Shown here: positions 54,049 through 63,975 of the stretch, one piece after another
Position numbering within the stretch: position 1 is the first letter of the stretch
Layout: each line of letters begins with the position of its first letter
From: Lachnospiraceae bacterium AB2028
Lineage (GTDB): Bacteria; Bacillota; Clostridia; Lachnospirales; Lachnospiraceae
Direction: 5' to 3'
Assembly: GCA_000621425.1 (NCBI GenBank)
Contig: JHYJ01000013.1
Coordinates: 1-64,000 of the forward strand
Length of the DNA: 64,000 bases
Made by a program: the position numbers and the translations under genes
The notes under the pieces: generated by a model
Told to the model about the DNA's origin: nothing
Database searches by the model: none
What the model saw: the letters and a program-made list of their open reading frames with translations, nothing else

Positions 54049-54992
54049 AAAACGTGCACAGACCTTTGATATCCGTAATAATGGGTGTTCATAATCCGAA
54101 GGACCGAAATGTGCTTTATAGTGCGGTTCAGTCTGTTTTGGATCAGAGTTATGATAATTTTGAATTCATTATATGGAATGACGGCTCTGATGCTGATACT
54201 GTATGTTTTTTAAATGATCTGCCCAAAATGGATGATAGGATATTTCTTGCCGGACTCAATGTAAACAGAGGTCTGGCTTTTTCTTTGAATGAGTGTATTC
54301 GTCTGGCAAAGGGAAAGTATATTGCAAGAATGGATGCAGATGATTTTTCGCTGCCTGACAGGCTGGCAGAACAGGTGGCTTTTCTTGAGGAGCATCCGGA
54401 ATACAGCTGGTGCGGATGTGCTGCTGAATTGTTTGATGAAGAAGGAATATGGGGATTCAGAAGGATGCCGTTGGAACCAAAACCGACGGATTACTATCGT
54501 TATTCACCTTATATACATCCGTCTGTCATGTTCAGGGCGGAAGTTTTCGATGAAACAAAAGGATATCTTGAAACAGAAGAAACCCTTCGTTGTGAGGATT
54601 ATGAGATATTCATGCGGCTTACACAGCGGGGACTTAAAGGATATAATCTCCAGGATGCGCTTTTCTGTTATCGCGAAAATAGGGAATCTTATGCAAAAAG
54701 AAAGATGTGTTACAGAATCAATGAAATGAAGATGCGTTTTTACGGTTATAAACAGATGGGGATCATATTTCCATTTGGCTGGATTTACGCATTGAGGCCG
54801 GTGGCGGCAGGCTTGTTTCCACCTGCGCTGCTGGGGATGCTAAAGCGCAAAGAGGGAGCAGCATTTTTGAGAATGCGCGATTCGGAGGAAAAAGATTGTG
54901 AACGACAGGGCAGAGTACACGGAACGTATGAAGTATTATCAAAAGTGCCTGAAGGAAATTCCTGTCTTACGTATGGCGTCAGAGCGTGCTGA
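54045..54992 (+). CDS. Glycosyltransferase family 2
   Basis: The 315-residue product has the GT-A fold: ISVIMGVHNPKDRNVLYSAVQSVLDQSY, then WNDGSDADT, the metal-binding ARMDADD (DxD) and CEDYEIFMRL. This is an inverting enzyme of the AmsE/capsule type. The ATG overlaps the previous stop (ATGA), showing coupling. The last 95 bases are shared with the next gene in another frame, an unusually long overlap. Confidence 0.88.
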   Translation: MKNVHRPLISVIMGVHNPKDRNVLYSAVQSVLDQSYDNFEFIIWNDGSDADTVCFLNDLPKMDDRIFLAGLNVNRGLAFSLNECIRLAKGKYIARMDADDFSLPDRLAEQVAFLEEHPEYSWCGCAAELFDEEGIWGFRRMPLEPKPTDYYRYSPYIHPSVMFRAEVFDETKGYLETEETLRCEDYEIFMRLTQRGLKGYNLQDALFCYRENRESYAKRKMCYRINEMKMRFYGYKQMGIIFPFGWIYALRPVAAGLFPPALLGMLKRKEGAAFLRMRDSEEKDCERQGRVHGTYEVLSKVPEGNSCLTYGVRAC

Positions 54993-56259
54993 TGTTATTG
55001 ATATCGGAGATGAAAACGAAGAGATATTTATTGCTGTTTACGCCCCGGTAATTACTCTTTTTGCTGAGCATACACTTCTAAGCGCAAAAGAAAGAGGCAT
55101 AGAACGTTTATACTTCCTGGCACGTGACGGATGGCTGATATATCTGGCTGCGCGTGAACTGGAAAAAAAACTGAATACAGGTGTGGAATTAAAGTATTTG
55201 AATGTCTCAAGATATGCATTGCGGCTGGCTGAATACAGTTTGCCGGAAACAGATGTTGAGAGTTTGATATGTATGGGGGGGATGACGGTTACTTTTGAAT
55301 CCCTTATGAGACGCGGAGCACTTTCGGATGAAGAAACAGCAGATATTTCCGATAGAACAGGTTATAAAGGAAGAGAAAAGGAAATTCTGTCATATAAAAA
55401 AATAAGGGAACTGTGTGCTACATTGCGGAATGTTCCGCAGTTTTCAAAGTATGTTAAGACACATTCACAGAAGTCGATAGGAAATACACTGGACTACCTT
55501 AAGCAGGAGGGCTTGTGTGATGATCTTAAATATGCAGTTGTGGACAGCGGATGGATAGGAACTGTTCAGAGAAGCATAGGAAGGTTGACGGCTGCGGCAA
55601 ACAATCCCAAAGACTTTGAAGGGTATTATTTTGGTATGTATGACCTGCCGATTGGAGTTGATCTTGATAGGTATAATGCTTATTATATTCGGCCGGGGTG
55701 TAATATAAAACGCAGGTCATCGTTTTGTATTTGTTTATTTGAAGCCGTATGTTCTTCTGCAGATGGGATGACGTTAGGATATGAAAAAGATGAATCGGGA
55801 CATACCTATGCCGTAAAAGGCCCAAATAATCCGAACTTTGAGATAATAAATAAGAATGAAAAAGTATTTTTAAGATACCTTTCTGAGATTGAAATATCAG
55901 ATGAATTTGACTTAGGAAAAGCGTTAAGACTGAGCGAGAACATTCTTTCAAAGCATATGGGCAATCCTTGTTTAAGAGAGGCTGAATTGTATGGGGGTCT
56001 TCAGTTCAGTGATGATGTATTTGAGAAAGAAATGCAGGATGTGGCAGTATTGTGGAATCGTACTGACATACATAACAACAATGTCATTAACAAAGTCCTT
56101 ACTAAGTGTTCGTTAGGCAGCAGTCTGCCAAGGCCGAGCGGATGGCCTGAAGGAAGTATTGTCAGATGTATGAAGGAAAAGTCAGGTCTCTCATTATGGC
56201 ACGAGAGGACATATAAAAAGCTTGCTTATATGGGAAAGGCAACATTTTATCATGGATGA
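54898..56259 (+). CDS. HAD-associated FLARDG-family protein of polysaccharide clusters
   Basis: The 453-residue product starts at GTG 54898, because CGGAGGAAAAAG stands just upstream inside the previous gene. IERLYFLARDGWLIYLAA and LKYLNVSRYALRL match the second part of large HAD-like proteins found in capsule operons. In those the first part carries the nucleophile motif SFDxFDTL; that part is absent here. It may therefore be a non-catalytic domain or a partner of another HAD protein. Soluble, no signal peptide. Exact role unknown. Confidence 0.6.
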   Translation: MNDRAEYTERMKYYQKCLKEIPVLRMASERADVIDIGDENEEIFIAVYAPVITLFAEHTLLSAKERGIERLYFLARDGWLIYLAARELEKKLNTGVELKYLNVSRYALRLAEYSLPETDVESLICMGGMTVTFESLMRRGALSDEETADISDRTGYKGREKEILSYKKIRELCATLRNVPQFSKYVKTHSQKSIGNTLDYLKQEGLCDDLKYAVVDSGWIGTVQRSIGRLTAAANNPKDFEGYYFGMYDLPIGVDLDRYNAYYIRPGCNIKRRSSFCICLFEAVCSSADGMTLGYEKDESGHTYAVKGPNNPNFEIINKNEKVFLRYLSEIEISDEFDLGKALRLSENILSKHMGNPCLREAELYGGLQFSDDVFEKEMQDVAVLWNRTDIHNNNVINKVLTKCSLGSSLPRPSGWPEGSIVRCMKEKSGLSLWHERTYKKLAYMGKATFYHG

Positions 56260-57073
56260 GAAAAAAGAGGGGCAGGAAAATGAGAAACTGAAAACAGAAA
56301 AAAACGGCCGCGGAGGACTGTGGCAGTATTTTTTTGTAATACACGAACTTACGTTAAGAGAAATCAAACGTAAATATGCCAGGAGTGCATTGGGAATACT
56401 ATGGAGTGTTCTTAATCCGCTCATGACCATGGTTGTAATGTCACTGATCTTTTCCACAATGTTCAGTAGAAGTATAGAAAATTTCCCCATATATTATCTT
56501 ACGGGACAGATATTCTGGACACTTTTTTCCACTGCTACCAATCAGTCAATGACCGCTTTGGTGGACAATAAGAACTTGTTAATAAAAGTTAAGCTTCCAA
56601 AACAGACTTTTGTTCTTTCCAGAATATACACGGCTCTGGTGAATTTTACATACACGAGCATAGCGTATTTGTTTATGCTTGCTGTTTTCAAAGTAACACC
56701 TAATGTTACTATGTTGTTATTTTTTGTGGATGTAATATTTATGCTGATCTTTTCGACGGGTATAGGATATATTCTGTCGATTGAGTTTGTTTTCTTTGCA
56801 GATATCAAGTATCTTTATGGAGTATTTTTGACACTGCTTATGTATATGTCGGCAATTTTTTATCCGGTTGACGGATTGTCGGAGTGGATGCAGAAGGTTA
56901 TAAGCTTTAATCCCATATATTCAATGATCGCTTTCGCAAGAGAATGTGTAATGTACGGAAGGATACCGGATGAGAGCATCTGGATAAATATAGTAGCATG
57001 GAGTACGGTTAGCATTGTTTCAGGCATGGTAGTTTTCAGGCTCAATGAAAACAAGGTGATGCAGAAAATATGA
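56252..57073 (+). CDS. Polysaccharide ABC-2 exporter permease (Wzm/TagG-like)
   Basis: The 273-residue permease has six helices. The N-terminal [24 protein letters not shown] is the hallmark of O-antigen/teichoic-acid exporters. [21 protein letters not shown] and [23 protein letters not shown] follow, and [23 protein letters not shown] lies near the end. It moves lipid-linked glycan across the membrane with the ATPase encoded next, whose ATG overlaps its stop. ATG 56252 overlaps the preceding stop. Confidence 0.9.
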   Translation: MDEKKEGQENEKLKTEKNGRGGLWQYFFVIHELTLREIKRKYARSALGILWSVLNPLMTMVVMSLIFSTMFSRSIENFPIYYLTGQIFWTLFSTATNQSMTALVDNKNLLIKVKLPKQTFVLSRIYTALVNFTYTSIAYLFMLAVFKVTPNVTMLLFFVDVIFMLIFSTGIGYILSIEFVFFADIKYLYGVFLTLLMYMSAIFYPVDGLSEWMQKVISFNPIYSMIAFARECVMYGRIPDESIWINIVAWSTVSIVSGMVVFRLNENKVMQKI

Positions 57074-58914
57074 AGAGTGTTAAAAGAAAAATCAATGTTC
57101 TCATTTTGCCTCTGATCATAGTTCTGCTTTTACCTATGTGGGTTCGTGCAGATGATGCGTCGGTAGTGCTTGGATCAAACTGGTATGAACGGAAAATTGG
57201 TTCTTCTTTTTTGGTGGGAGTATATTTAAAGACTCCGAAGGGAGCTGGGAAATATACAGTAACGTTCTCCTATGATACAGATCTGCTTGAATATGATAGC
57301 GGTGCTTCGTCTGTTGACAAGAAGCGCGGAAGAGTGACCCTTAGTGGATATGGCAACGGAAGCAAAAAAGAAGGTATATATGTACGATTTAAGGCGATAA
57401 AGGCCGGAGAGGGAACCATAGCTATTGAGAGTGCTGAGGTGCATCTTCCTGCGGGTGCCAATGGAGAAGATGCCGGTACATATAATATTGTAAGTTTAAG
57501 CTCATCTCCTTTGGTCATAATAGATCCTGATAATCCGCCTACGCCAACGGCAACTCCAACCCCGAAGCCAACAGCAACACCAACGGCAACTCCAACCCCA
57601 ACTCCAACAGCTACGCCCACGGCGACACCAACAGCCACTCCTACACCAACAGCTACTCCGACTCCGACAGCTACGTCTACACCGACGCCCACTGCAACGC
57701 CGACGGCTGCGCCGACAGCAACACCAACCCCAACTCCGGCAGTTACGGCAACACCAACGGCAACACCAACGGCTACGCCCACAGCGACGTCAACGCCTAC
57801 GCCTACATCCGCTGCAGCAATAGATACGAATATTGCGAGTCCAACGGCTGAACCATCAGTAACTCCGTCACCGACTCCGACAGCGGCGACGGAACCAACA
57901 GAAAAGCCCTTTGTATATAACATATATTTTGTGGGTATCGTCGGGATCATTTTATTGATCATAATAGGCGAACTGATACATCTGGCTGCGAAGAAGATAA
58001 TAGAACACAGTACAAACGGTGATATAAGGAAACTCTTTGGAAACGGAAAAACCGATTCCCAGCTGCCGGCTGATGTTAACATACTGGATCTTGATGTAAA
58101 CAGCGAGACGAGTCCTGAACTGCACAGAATGATAGAGCAGGTCCATTGGGAAAAAAAGGGTGTAACGGAGCCTGTCATTTCTGTTAATGATGTGACAATG
58201 GAATTCCATCTGTCATCATCAAATCCTTCGGGAATAAAAGATTATCTTATACAGTTTCTTAAGCGGAAGATAAAATACAGAAGACTGTATGCATTGTATC
58301 ATGTGAGCTTTGATGTATATCCCGGAGAGGTAGTAGGCATTATAGGCACGAATGGATCCGGTAAGTCCACGCTGCTCAAGATCGTATCAGGAGCATTAAA
58401 GCCTACAAAGGGTACCGTGAAAGTGGACCGAAAAAAGGTACAGCTACTGACACTGGGAACAGGTTTTGATATGGAGCTGACCGCCAGGGAAAATGTATAT
58501 CTCAACGGGGCGATAATAGGATATTCCAAGAGTTTTCTTGATCAGCACTATCAGGATATCGTGGAATTTGCCGAATTACAGGATTTTATGGAGGAAAAGG
58601 TAAAGAACTTTTCCAGCGGTATGGTATCGCGCCTTGGATTTGCAATCGCTACCGCAGGATCAGCTGCTGAGATACTGATACTTGATGAGGTTCTCAGTGT
58701 AGGTGATGAGTTCTTCAGAAAAAAAAGCCTACAGCGTATAAAGGAGCTCATACACGGTGGCAGTACCGTGCTTATGGTTAGTCATGGAATGGGAACCATA
58801 CTTGATAATTGCAGCAAATGCGTTTGGATCGAAAAAGGTGAGCTAAAGATGATCGGTGATCCTAAAAATGTGTGCGAAGCATATAGAAAGTATGGGGGAG
58901 AAGGGAATAATTAG
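57070..58914 (+). CDS. Secreted cohesin-like domain - TP linker - TM - Wzt-type ATPase fusion
   Basis: This 614-residue protein joins parts that normally occur on opposite sides of the membrane. Residues 1-27 form a signal peptide (cleavage after VRA). Residues from about 30 to 151 are a beta-sandwich like cohesin/CBM-type modules ([30 protein letters not shown]). Residues 157-278 are a Thr-Pro-Ala linker. A membrane helix spans about 283-303 ([15 protein letters not shown]). Residues 368-614 are a polysaccharide-exporter ATPase: Walker [10 protein letters not shown] (426-434), signature FSSGMVSR, Walker [10 protein letters not shown], switch His572. The topology is consistent: domain outside, ATPase inside. 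The usual C-terminal glycan-binding domain of Wzt is absent. The frame is continuous. Confidence 0.9.
   Translation: MKSVKRKINVLILPLIIVLLLPMWVRADDASVVLGSNWYERKIGSSFLVGVYLKTPKGAGKYTVTFSYDTDLLEYDSGASSVDKKRGRVTLSGYGNGSKKEGIYVRFKAIKAGEGTIAIESAEVHLPAGANGEDAGTYNIVSLSSSPLVIIDPDNPPTPTATPTPKPTATPTATPTPTPTATPTATPTATPTPTATPTPTATSTPTPTATPTAAPTATPTPTPAVTATPTATPTATPTATSTPTPTSAAAIDTNIASPTAEPSVTPSPTPTAATEPTEKPFVYNIYFVGIVGIILLIIIGELIHLAAKKIIEHSTNGDIRKLFGNGKTDSQLPADVNILDLDVNSETSPELHRMIEQVHWEKKGVTEPVISVNDVTMEFHLSSSNPSGIKDYLIQFLKRKIKYRRLYALYHVSFDVYPGEVVGIIGTNGSGKSTLLKIVSGALKPTKGTVKVDRKKVQLLTLGTGFDMELTARENVYLNGAIIGYSKSFLDQHYQDIVEFAELQDFMEEKVKNFSSGMVSRLGFAIATAGSAAEILILDEVLSVGDEFFRKKSLQRIKELIHGGSTVLMVSHGMGTILDNCSKCVWIEKGELKMIGDPKNVCEAYRKYGGEGNN
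57538..57815 (+). repeat. Thr-Pro-Ala codon repeat tract
   Basis: Six-base-pattern repeats (ACN CCN, with GCN codons mixed in) encode the linker of the fusion protein. Codon third positions vary from unit to unit, so the tract is maintained for its protein sequence rather than being a fresh slippage product. The opposite strand is open by composition only. Confidence 0.85.
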
Positions 58915-58925
58915 GAAAGAAAATT

Positions 58926-60149
58926 ATGAACGATAAAACAGAAATGAATCACATCCCAAAGGTTTCAGTTATCATTCCGGTCTATAATGAAGAAAAATAT
59001 CTGAGACAGTGTATGGACAACATTATAAGTCAAACACTGAGAGATATAGAAATAATATGTATAGATGATGGTTCAACAGACGATTCGTTTAGAATACTGC
59101 AGGAATACGAAAAAAAAGATTCCAGGGTATTAGTGATAAGGGAGGAGAATAAAGGTGCCGGTGCGGCAAGGAACACAGGAATACAGAAGGCAGGGGGACG
59201 TTATCTGTATTTTCCGGATGCAGATGATTATTGCGAACCATCTTTATTGGAGATTGCCTATAAAAAAGCAGAGGATACGGAGGCTGATGTTACGGTTTTC
59301 AGATCGAGACAGATTGACGTGGAAACCGGAAAAAGCAGTCCATGTCGGTATTCTGTATATATAGATAAACTTCCGGCTAAATGCCCATTTCAAATAAGTG
59401 ATGTACAAGGAAATTTTTTCCGCTTTATTATGGGATGGGCCTGGGATAAATTGTTTAGAAAAAGTTTCATAGAGACAAATAATATTCTGTTTCAAGAACA
59501 AAGGACTACCAATGACATGTATTTTACCTACACTGCATTGATGAAAGCCCAAAGAATAACTACGCTTGATACAGAATTATATAATCATAGAATAAATATA
59601 ACCGCATCGTTGTCTATGACAAGAAATGATTCATTCAGATGTTTTTATGATGCTTTGATAAAAGTGCAGGATGAAATTAAGAAAATGGGACTGGAAGATA
59701 AATACCGTCAGGTATTTGTTGATTATGCGCTGCATTGTTGTCTGGCAAATTTGAATGTGCTGGATGGAGATTCGGCCAGGGAATTACATGGCTTACTAAA
59801 TTCAGAGTATTTTAGAGAATTAGGAATTTATGACGCACCTTCGGAATGGTTTACATCTTCGAATGAGTATTCGGAATATTTGATCATAATAGATGAAAAG
59901 GAAGGCTATGATGGATATGAAAAGTATCATCTACGGCAAATGCTTATAAGTTCAAAAAAAGAAAATGAATTATTAAAGAAGGAAATTACAGATATTCGTG
60001 AAGAAAATAAAAAATTGGAAGGTATACAAGCAGAAAGAGATCACTATAAGTATTGCCTTGATGAAGTGTGGAAGTCAAAATCGTTAAAAATCGGAAGAGC
60101 AATAACATGGATACCGAGAAAAATAAGCGGAAAGGAACAAAACTCATGA
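58926..60149 (+). CDS. Glycosyltransferase family 2 with coiled-coil tail
   Basis: The 407-residue product has VSVIIPVYNEEKYLRQCMDN, ICIDDGSTDDS, GAGAARNTGI and FPDADDYCEP (DxD metal site) as in GT2 enzymes. A helical coiled coil follows (about 335-380). The C-terminal tail is YCLDEVWKSKSLKIGRAI-TWIPRKI. The same tail ends the next protein. It starts 11 bases after the ATPase gene. Donor and acceptor unknown. Confidence 0.88.
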   Translation: MNDKTEMNHIPKVSVIIPVYNEEKYLRQCMDNIISQTLRDIEIICIDDGSTDDSFRILQEYEKKDSRVLVIREENKGAGAARNTGIQKAGGRYLYFPDADDYCEPSLLEIAYKKAEDTEADVTVFRSRQIDVETGKSSPCRYSVYIDKLPAKCPFQISDVQGNFFRFIMGWAWDKLFRKSFIETNNILFQEQRTTNDMYFTYTALMKAQRITTLDTELYNHRINITASLSMTRNDSFRCFYDALIKVQDEIKKMGLEDKYRQVFVDYALHCCLANLNVLDGDSARELHGLLNSEYFRELGIYDAPSEWFTSSNEYSEYLIIIDEKEGYDGYEKYHLRQMLISSKKENELLKKEITDIREENKKLEGIQAERDHYKYCLDEVWKSKSLKIGRAITWIPRKISGKEQNS

Positions 60150-63061
60150 TGGGGGATATGGCAAAATTTGATGAGCAGATAGAACTTGCTATGATATGTG
60201 ATGCGAATTACATGATACCTACTATGGTGGCTATTTATTCGCTGTTTTGCAATAGAAATGTTCAAAGGTCTTATCATATATCTGTTATATGTAGTGAGGG
60301 TGAGTTAGTTGAACTTAAACCATTATGTTCATTTAATACTACAGGGTTCGAAGTGAGCATAATAGAAGCAAGTAGGGACAGAATACAAAATCTGTCTAAA
60401 AGTACTGGTAAAAGTTATGCAATGGCAACGGAAAACGCATTGTATAAGATAGTCTTACCGGAATTGTTGATCAATATATCAAAAGTGTTATATATCGATG
60501 GAGATATAATTGTCAAAAAAAATATTGATGAGTTATATCTAATGGATGTCTCTGATTGTTGCGGCGTTGTTGTAAAGGACAGCGGCAAGTTATATTCAAA
60601 TAGGAAGATTGTTAGAAAAAAGGATAATTATTTTAATACCGGGGTTATGCTCCTGAATTTAGATAAAATGAGAGGATATACTGAAAAACTTATAGAAGAA
60701 AAAATGACGCAGGAAGACTGTACGCTAATGGATCAGGACGTGTTTAACAGTGTGATAGGGGATATGATCAAGACTGTTGATAATAGATACAACCTGTTGT
60801 ACACAAATCTGACCCGCTCCAGAGCAAAGTTTACAATGGACCGATTGAATGATTTTTATGGATATCAATATAAAAACCTGCGTGATTTGTATGAAGATGC
60901 ATGTATTGTTCATTTTGCATCCAAAGATAAACCATGGAAGAATACATCATCTCCCATGTCACGCATTTGGTATAAGTATTATCAGGAAATGAAAAAGGAA
61001 TTAAATCCTAATGAGAATTATATTCAGGAATTCGAGAGTAAAAAGCAAAAGGATACCGCATTACATAATTGTTTGACAGGGAAGACTAACATTGCAGATA
61101 GAAACTTGATTGTATCGTTTACGACCTATCCAGGTAGAATAGAGTTGTTAACAAAGATGATTAATTCATTGTTATCACAAATAGAAATTCCGGATAAGAT
61201 AGTCGTTGCGTTGACAAAAGAGGAATTTCAAAATGGAGAAAGCGATCTGCCTAATGAAATAAAGGATCTAGTTGCATTGGGAAAACTGGAAATAATTTGG
61301 GGTGAAAGAAATCTCAAGTCACATAATAAGTATTTTTATACTATGAAAAAATATCCCAATGACATAGTTATCACTGTGGATGATGATAATGTTTATTCTG
61401 AAGAATTGACCTGGTATTTGTATCAGTCATATATGAAATGCCCGGATAGTGTGTCGACAATGAGGGCGCATTTTATCGAATTTGAAAATGAAAAGATTAA
61501 AAAGTATGTCTGTTGGAAACAAGAGTTGGAAGCGCCGGTATTTCAGCCGGAAATGAGTTTTCTGGCAACCGGTGTTGCCGGGTGCCTATATCCACCAAAT
61601 TCAATGCACACGGATCTGTTTAACGATGAGCTGATGATGAAGTTGTGCCCTACAACAGATGATTTATGGTTGAAAATAATGCAGATCAGGGTAGGAACAT
61701 CTGTGGCTATAGCATATCCAAACATGGAATTGGGAATTATTAAAGAAACCCAAAAAACAGCATTATACAGGCTAAATAGACAGGGTGGTGGAAATGATAA
61801 TAATCTGAAAAGTGTGTTGGATCATTATAGTGATGAAAAGCTTGAGGAAAAACTGTTTAGGAAGTTTGAATCCATATCAGAAGAAGTATATCAACCGATT
61901 ATATCTGTTGTACTGGCTGTATGTGATAATAAGGCTAGTATAAGAAAGTGCATTGAAAGTCTTATCAGACAGACATTAAAGAATGTGGAAATCATAATTG
62001 TTGATAACGGTTCAAAATCAAAGATACTTAACGAGTTTGCTACCAAGCATTCTAATATAGAGCTGATAATAAATAAAAAATACAATGCTGCCGAAGCTGC
62101 GAACAGGGGGATGCTGGAAGCAAAAGGCAAGTATATATTATTTGCGGATTCAAATACATGTTATGAATTGGATTATTTAAAAAAGGCGTATTACAACATT
62201 AGTAAAGGCGATGCAGATGTTCTGATTGCCAAGGTTGATTATCATAACGGTGATGGGGGACTCTGCAAAAAAAAAGGTTGGGATAAAGAAATGTATCTAT
62301 TGCCCAAAGAAATCGTTTTTTCTTTTGATGATATAAAAAAAGATAGGTTCAATACAATATCATACAGATATGATGACAAGCTTTTCAGACGAGAACATAT
62401 AATCAAGTATTCTTTTGATACTAATATGAATTTATATGGGGATATGATGTGTATTGAGAAGTCTATACTGGAGGCAGAACGTTTATCTTATTATGACTGT
62501 GTGGTTGGTCACGCACTGTATGTCTCCGATAATCCACATTATAAGAAATTCCCATGGGAAGGGGTAAAGAAGAGCATGGAGACTTTTGGGGAATACTTGC
62601 AATGCGATTTGGGGTATCAAAAATACTATAATGATTACAGGTTCTTTATTTTGGCTACTATTTTCAGAGAATATGATCTGATAGATGATCTGGGATATGC
62701 AGAAAAAAGGTATGGTCAGATACGCGAAGATATTGAATATTTTGGAATTGATGAGTCTCTAAATGAATTAAAATCAAATGATGATTTGTATAAGGAGTAT
62801 CTGTTCGTTATGTCATTTGATTTCCCGAGGGAGATGATAAAAAAGTATATACATTTGGATGATAGCAGATGGCAAAATTCTAAAGAGTCTATTGAAATAA
62901 AACAGAAGGAAATAGAAGAAAAAAATCATATAATCAAGCAATTGAGTTATGACAGCTATTGTTTAAATGAGATAAGGAAATCTAAAAGCTATAAAATCGG
63001 GTTGTTTATAACTGCCGTTCCAAGGAAAATTATACTGATGATGAAAAAAAATAAAGGATAA
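60146..63061 (+). CDS. Three-domain glycosyltransferase (GT8 - GT-like - GT2)
   Basis: The product is about 971 residues from ATG 60146, which overlaps the previous stop (ATGA) and follows AAAGGA; two in-frame starts upstream (60068 GTG, 60107 ATG) are possible. Residues from about 10 to 290 are GT8-like (YMIPTMVAIYSLF, VLYIDGDIIVKKN with DxD, YFNTGVMLLNL). Residues from about 335 to 600 form a second transferase-like domain (IVSFTTYPGRIELLTKMINS, VITVDDDNVY). Residues from about 610 to 800 are GT2-like (ISVVLAVCDNKASIRK, IIVDNGS). The GT2-like part has FADSNTC where DxD is expected, so it may be inactive. A coiled coil and the KSKSYKIG-PRKI tail close it. Confidence 0.82.
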   Translation: MMGDMAKFDEQIELAMICDANYMIPTMVAIYSLFCNRNVQRSYHISVICSEGELVELKPLCSFNTTGFEVSIIEASRDRIQNLSKSTGKSYAMATENALYKIVLPELLINISKVLYIDGDIIVKKNIDELYLMDVSDCCGVVVKDSGKLYSNRKIVRKKDNYFNTGVMLLNLDKMRGYTEKLIEEKMTQEDCTLMDQDVFNSVIGDMIKTVDNRYNLLYTNLTRSRAKFTMDRLNDFYGYQYKNLRDLYEDACIVHFASKDKPWKNTSSPMSRIWYKYYQEMKKELNPNENYIQEFESKKQKDTALHNCLTGKTNIADRNLIVSFTTYPGRIELLTKMINSLLSQIEIPDKIVVALTKEEFQNGESDLPNEIKDLVALGKLEIIWGERNLKSHNKYFYTMKKYPNDIVITVDDDNVYSEELTWYLYQSYMKCPDSVSTMRAHFIEFENEKIKKYVCWKQELEAPVFQPEMSFLATGVAGCLYPPNSMHTDLFNDELMMKLCPTTDDLWLKIMQIRVGTSVAIAYPNMELGIIKETQKTALYRLNRQGGGNDNNLKSVLDHYSDEKLEEKLFRKFESISEEVYQPIISVVLAVCDNKASIRKCIESLIRQTLKNVEIIIVDNGSKSKILNEFATKHSNIELIINKKYNAAEAANRGMLEAKGKYILFADSNTCYELDYLKKAYYNISKGDADVLIAKVDYHNGDGGLCKKKGWDKEMYLLPKEIVFSFDDIKKDRFNTISYRYDDKLFRREHIIKYSFDTNMNLYGDMMCIEKSILEAERLSYYDCVVGHALYVSDNPHYKKFPWEGVKKSMETFGEYLQCDLGYQKYYNDYRFFILATIFREYDLIDDLGYAEKRYGQIREDIEYFGIDESLNELKSNDDLYKEYLFVMSFDFPREMIKKYIHLDDSRWQNSKESIEIKQKEIEEKNHIIKQLSYDSYCLNEIRKSKSYKIGLFITAVPRKIILMMKKNKG

Positions 63062-63096
63062 AGAAGATTATATGCACGGAAAGAGGATTATGAGAA

Positions 63097-63975
63097 ATGT
63101 ATTATATTGATAAAGTAGCAACAGAAACACTGATCGCACAACAGAAAAAAAATAAAATAAATCAAATTAACCTATTTAATGAATTAATAAATGGGAAGGA
63201 TTATGCTGAAATAAAAAATGATATTGATATACTTCGAACGGGAAATAAAATATTCTTCGACAAGGAGAGACAATTTACAAAGTACGATGAGATTACCCTG
63301 GCGGAAAAAGGAATTAATAGATTGATGGGACTAAAAAAAAGATACCCATTTATAAATTTGGAATCATATTGCGATATAGGCTGTGGTTATGGTGAGAATC
63401 CTAGAGCGGCAGTGTTTTTAGGAAGTAAGCATGCTGTCGGGATTGATATAGCTCCCAAATGGGAAAATTTCGGAGAAAATTCGGATTCGCGGTTGTTATT
63501 TGTACAAAGCGATATATCAAAAAAGGCTATAAATGAAAAATTTACGCTTGTGACTTCGTACGCATCATTTGAACACTTTGATTCTCCGGAACTGATGCTG
63601 GAAAGAATGATTGATATGGTAGAAGAGAAAGGGTGTTTATTTATTAATTTTTCCCCTATTTGGGGTTCGACGGATGGTCATCATATGTATAGAAAAATAC
63701 AGTTTCCGTATTATCATCTTATATTTGATGAAAAAATAATCTCTGATTATTATAAGGAAAACAATTGGCACAACCCGAATCAGTTTAATTATTGGAGTGC
63801 TTTTGATTTTATGAATCTTTTTATGCGGTGTCGCGGAATGGAAATCATACAGTTTTCACCAAAATATGAGTTGAAAGATGCGTATTTTGTTAATGAGTAT
63901 CCACAACTTTTTTCGGGATACAATTTTGAAAATTTGATGATTTCGGGGTTCAGTATTCTGTATAGAAAATTATAG
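63097..63975 (+). CDS. SAM-dependent methyltransferase
   Basis: The 292-residue class I methyltransferase has motif I CDIGCGYGENPRAA, the acidic VGIDIAPKW that holds the ribose, and VTSYASFEHFDSPELMLERM in motif IV/post-IV. It probably methylates a sugar or lipid in the glycan cluster. It lies 35 bases after the glycosyltransferase gene. Complete within the window. Confidence 0.8.
   Translation: MYYIDKVATETLIAQQKKNKINQINLFNELINGKDYAEIKNDIDILRTGNKIFFDKERQFTKYDEITLAEKGINRLMGLKKRYPFINLESYCDIGCGYGENPRAAVFLGSKHAVGIDIAPKWENFGENSDSRLLFVQSDISKKAINEKFTLVTSYASFEHFDSPELMLERMIDMVEEKGCLFINFSPIWGSTDGHHMYRKIQFPYYHLIFDEKIISDYYKENNWHNPNQFNYWSAFDFMNLFMRCRGMEIIQFSPKYELKDAYFVNEYPQLFSGYNFENLMISGFSILYRKL

Noticed and set aside
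57538-57815. A short-period repeat array that might suggest a CRISPR
   Set aside because: Units are 6-12 bases, in frame with a Thr-Pro linker, and there are no spacers or cas genes.
57270-58178. A 302-codon open frame on the minus strand full of Val-Gly repeats
   Set aside because: It is the complement of the Thr-Pro codon tract (ACN CCN reads as GGN GTN backwards) and has no ribosome-binding site; the plus-strand fusion protein has clear domains.
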